A program made the position numbers and the translations under genes. The notes under the pieces are model-generated. The model had not been told where the DNA came from and searched no databases. It saw only the letters and a program-made list of their open reading frames with translations. A stretch of DNA of 64,000 nucleotides from Chryseobacterium sp. S0630 (GTDB taxonomy: Bacteria; Bacteroidota; Bacteroidia; Flavobacteriales; Weeksellaceae), in assembly GCF_024158915.1 (NCBI RefSeq), contig NZ_JAMZGF010000012.1:1-64000 (forward strand). Direction: 5' to 3'. Of this stretch, positions 63,461-64,000 are shown in pieces; position 1 is the stretch's first letter, and each line of letters starts with the position of its first letter.

Positions 63461-64000
63461 ATGAAAATAAAGAATCTGAAGGCTTTCGATGGACAGCATT
63501 GTGAGACTACTGCCACAGGAACATTATTACAACACATCGGAATTGAACTTTCCGAACCTATGCTTTTCGGGTTAGGTGAAGGTCTCGGCTTTATCTATTG
63601 GAATATGAAAACGATGGACTTCCCTTTCATCGGAGGACGAATAAAACCAGATTTGCTCACTCAGAATTTAGCCAAAAATCTGAATCTTGAATTAACGGTT
63701 AAAGAAACCTCTTCACAGCAAAAAGCATGGGATAATGTAAAAGAACTTCTTGATAACGGACAGGCAGTAGGCTTGAAATTGGATTGTTACCATCTGGAAT
63801 ATTTCTCAAACCCATTTCATTTTGCCGGACATTATGCTGCTATGTATGGTTATGATGATGAAAATGCTTTCCTGATTGATACCAGGCAACAAGGTGGAAA
63901 AGTACAAACTTCTTTAAAAAGTCTGGCCTTGGCACGTTCCGAAAAAGGTCCTATGGCTTCCAAAAATCTGTATTATACCATCAGGAAAACACACCCAAAA
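63461..64000 (+). CDS. BtrH N-terminal domain protein (3' end outside window)
   Basis: The frame runs from ATG at 63461 to the last base, giving 180 residues. The opening MKIKNLKAFDGQHCETTATG carries the cysteine (Cys15) of the BtrH_N papain-like family. A late histidine lies in HFAGHYAAMYGYDDENAFLIDT. BtrH in butirosin synthesis moves an acyl group from a carrier protein to an aminoglycoside. Free-standing Bacteroidetes members are uncharacterised. The typical C-terminal domain would lie beyond the window. Confidence 0.82.
   Translation, partial: MKIKNLKAFDGQHCETTATGTLLQHIGIELSEPMLFGLGEGLGFIYWNMKTMDFPFIGGRIKPDLLTQNLAKNLNLELTVKETSSQQKAWDNVKELLDNGQAVGLKLDCYHLEYFSNPFHFAGHYAAMYGYDDENAFLIDTRQQGGKVQTSLKSLALARSEKGPMASKNLYYTIRKTHPK

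Overview
The window looks like chromosome of a Flavobacteriia member close to Chryseobacterium (Weeksellaceae). The grounds are low GC, secreted proteins with type IX secretion (T9SS) C-terminal tails, many lipoproteins with SSDDD-type N-termini, two TonB-dependent receptors, absent Shine-Dalgarno sequences, and repeated Bacteroidetes-type -7 promoter boxes (TAnnTTTG) a short way upstream of starts. No prophage, insertion sequence, integrase or CRISPR array was seen. The genus is inferred, not tested.

Layout. 1-5.3 kb: tail of a GEVED/T9SS protein, a lipoprotein with a TNT-like (NAD+ glycohydrolase toxin) domain followed by a zinc-ribbon protein, a secreted TonB_C-like protein, a MazG-like pyrophosphohydrolase, a thioredoxin-like protein and a DUF4230 protein. 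5.3-9.9 kb: complete leuACDB operon (minus strand) with a short LeuA. 10-13 kb: a helical-repeat protein and an M19 dipeptidase. 13.2-25 kb: thrS-infC, then about 8.5 kb of lipoproteins, a two-component system and a hydrolase, then rpmI-rplT. This looks like a split version of the usual thrS-infC-rpmI-rplT cluster, and infC appears to start at AUA. 25.3-29.1 kb: three tandem M28 metallopeptidases with T9SS tails. 29.2-34.2 kb: an S41 peptidase, a three-gene operon of small proteins whose first gene is only 59 codons, and a TonB-dependent receptor.

34.4-42.6 kb: complete his operon hisGDCBHAF(IE) on the minus strand. In front of it lie a well-formed promoter, a 16-residue leader peptide with five histidines, and a terminator hairpin, together a classical attenuator. 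42.6-47.4 kb: dapD followed by four glycan-assembly genes. 47.5-54.3 kb: a methyltransferase-like membrane protein, an NlpC/P60 lipoprotein with an orphan LytTR regulator, assorted lipoproteins and hypotheticals, a TPR-Arr (rifampin ADP-ribosyltransferase) fusion and an alpha/beta hydrolase. 54.5 kb: a tRNA-Ala(GGC). 55.8-57.8 kb: a TPP riboswitch controlling a PnuC/PnuT-type transporter and an overlapping acyl-CoA-dehydrogenase-like gene, followed by a glycerophosphodiesterase remnant. 57.9-64 kb: an AlkB-like dioxygenase, a large TonB-dependent receptor, a YdeI-like protein, a GNAT-MarR operon with a palindromic operator candidate, and a BtrH_N-like gene cut by the window end.

The intergenic spaces carry several families of imperfect palindromic repeats about 60-190 bp long. 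Two families recur inside the leu and his operons, so they must be part of the operon mRNAs.
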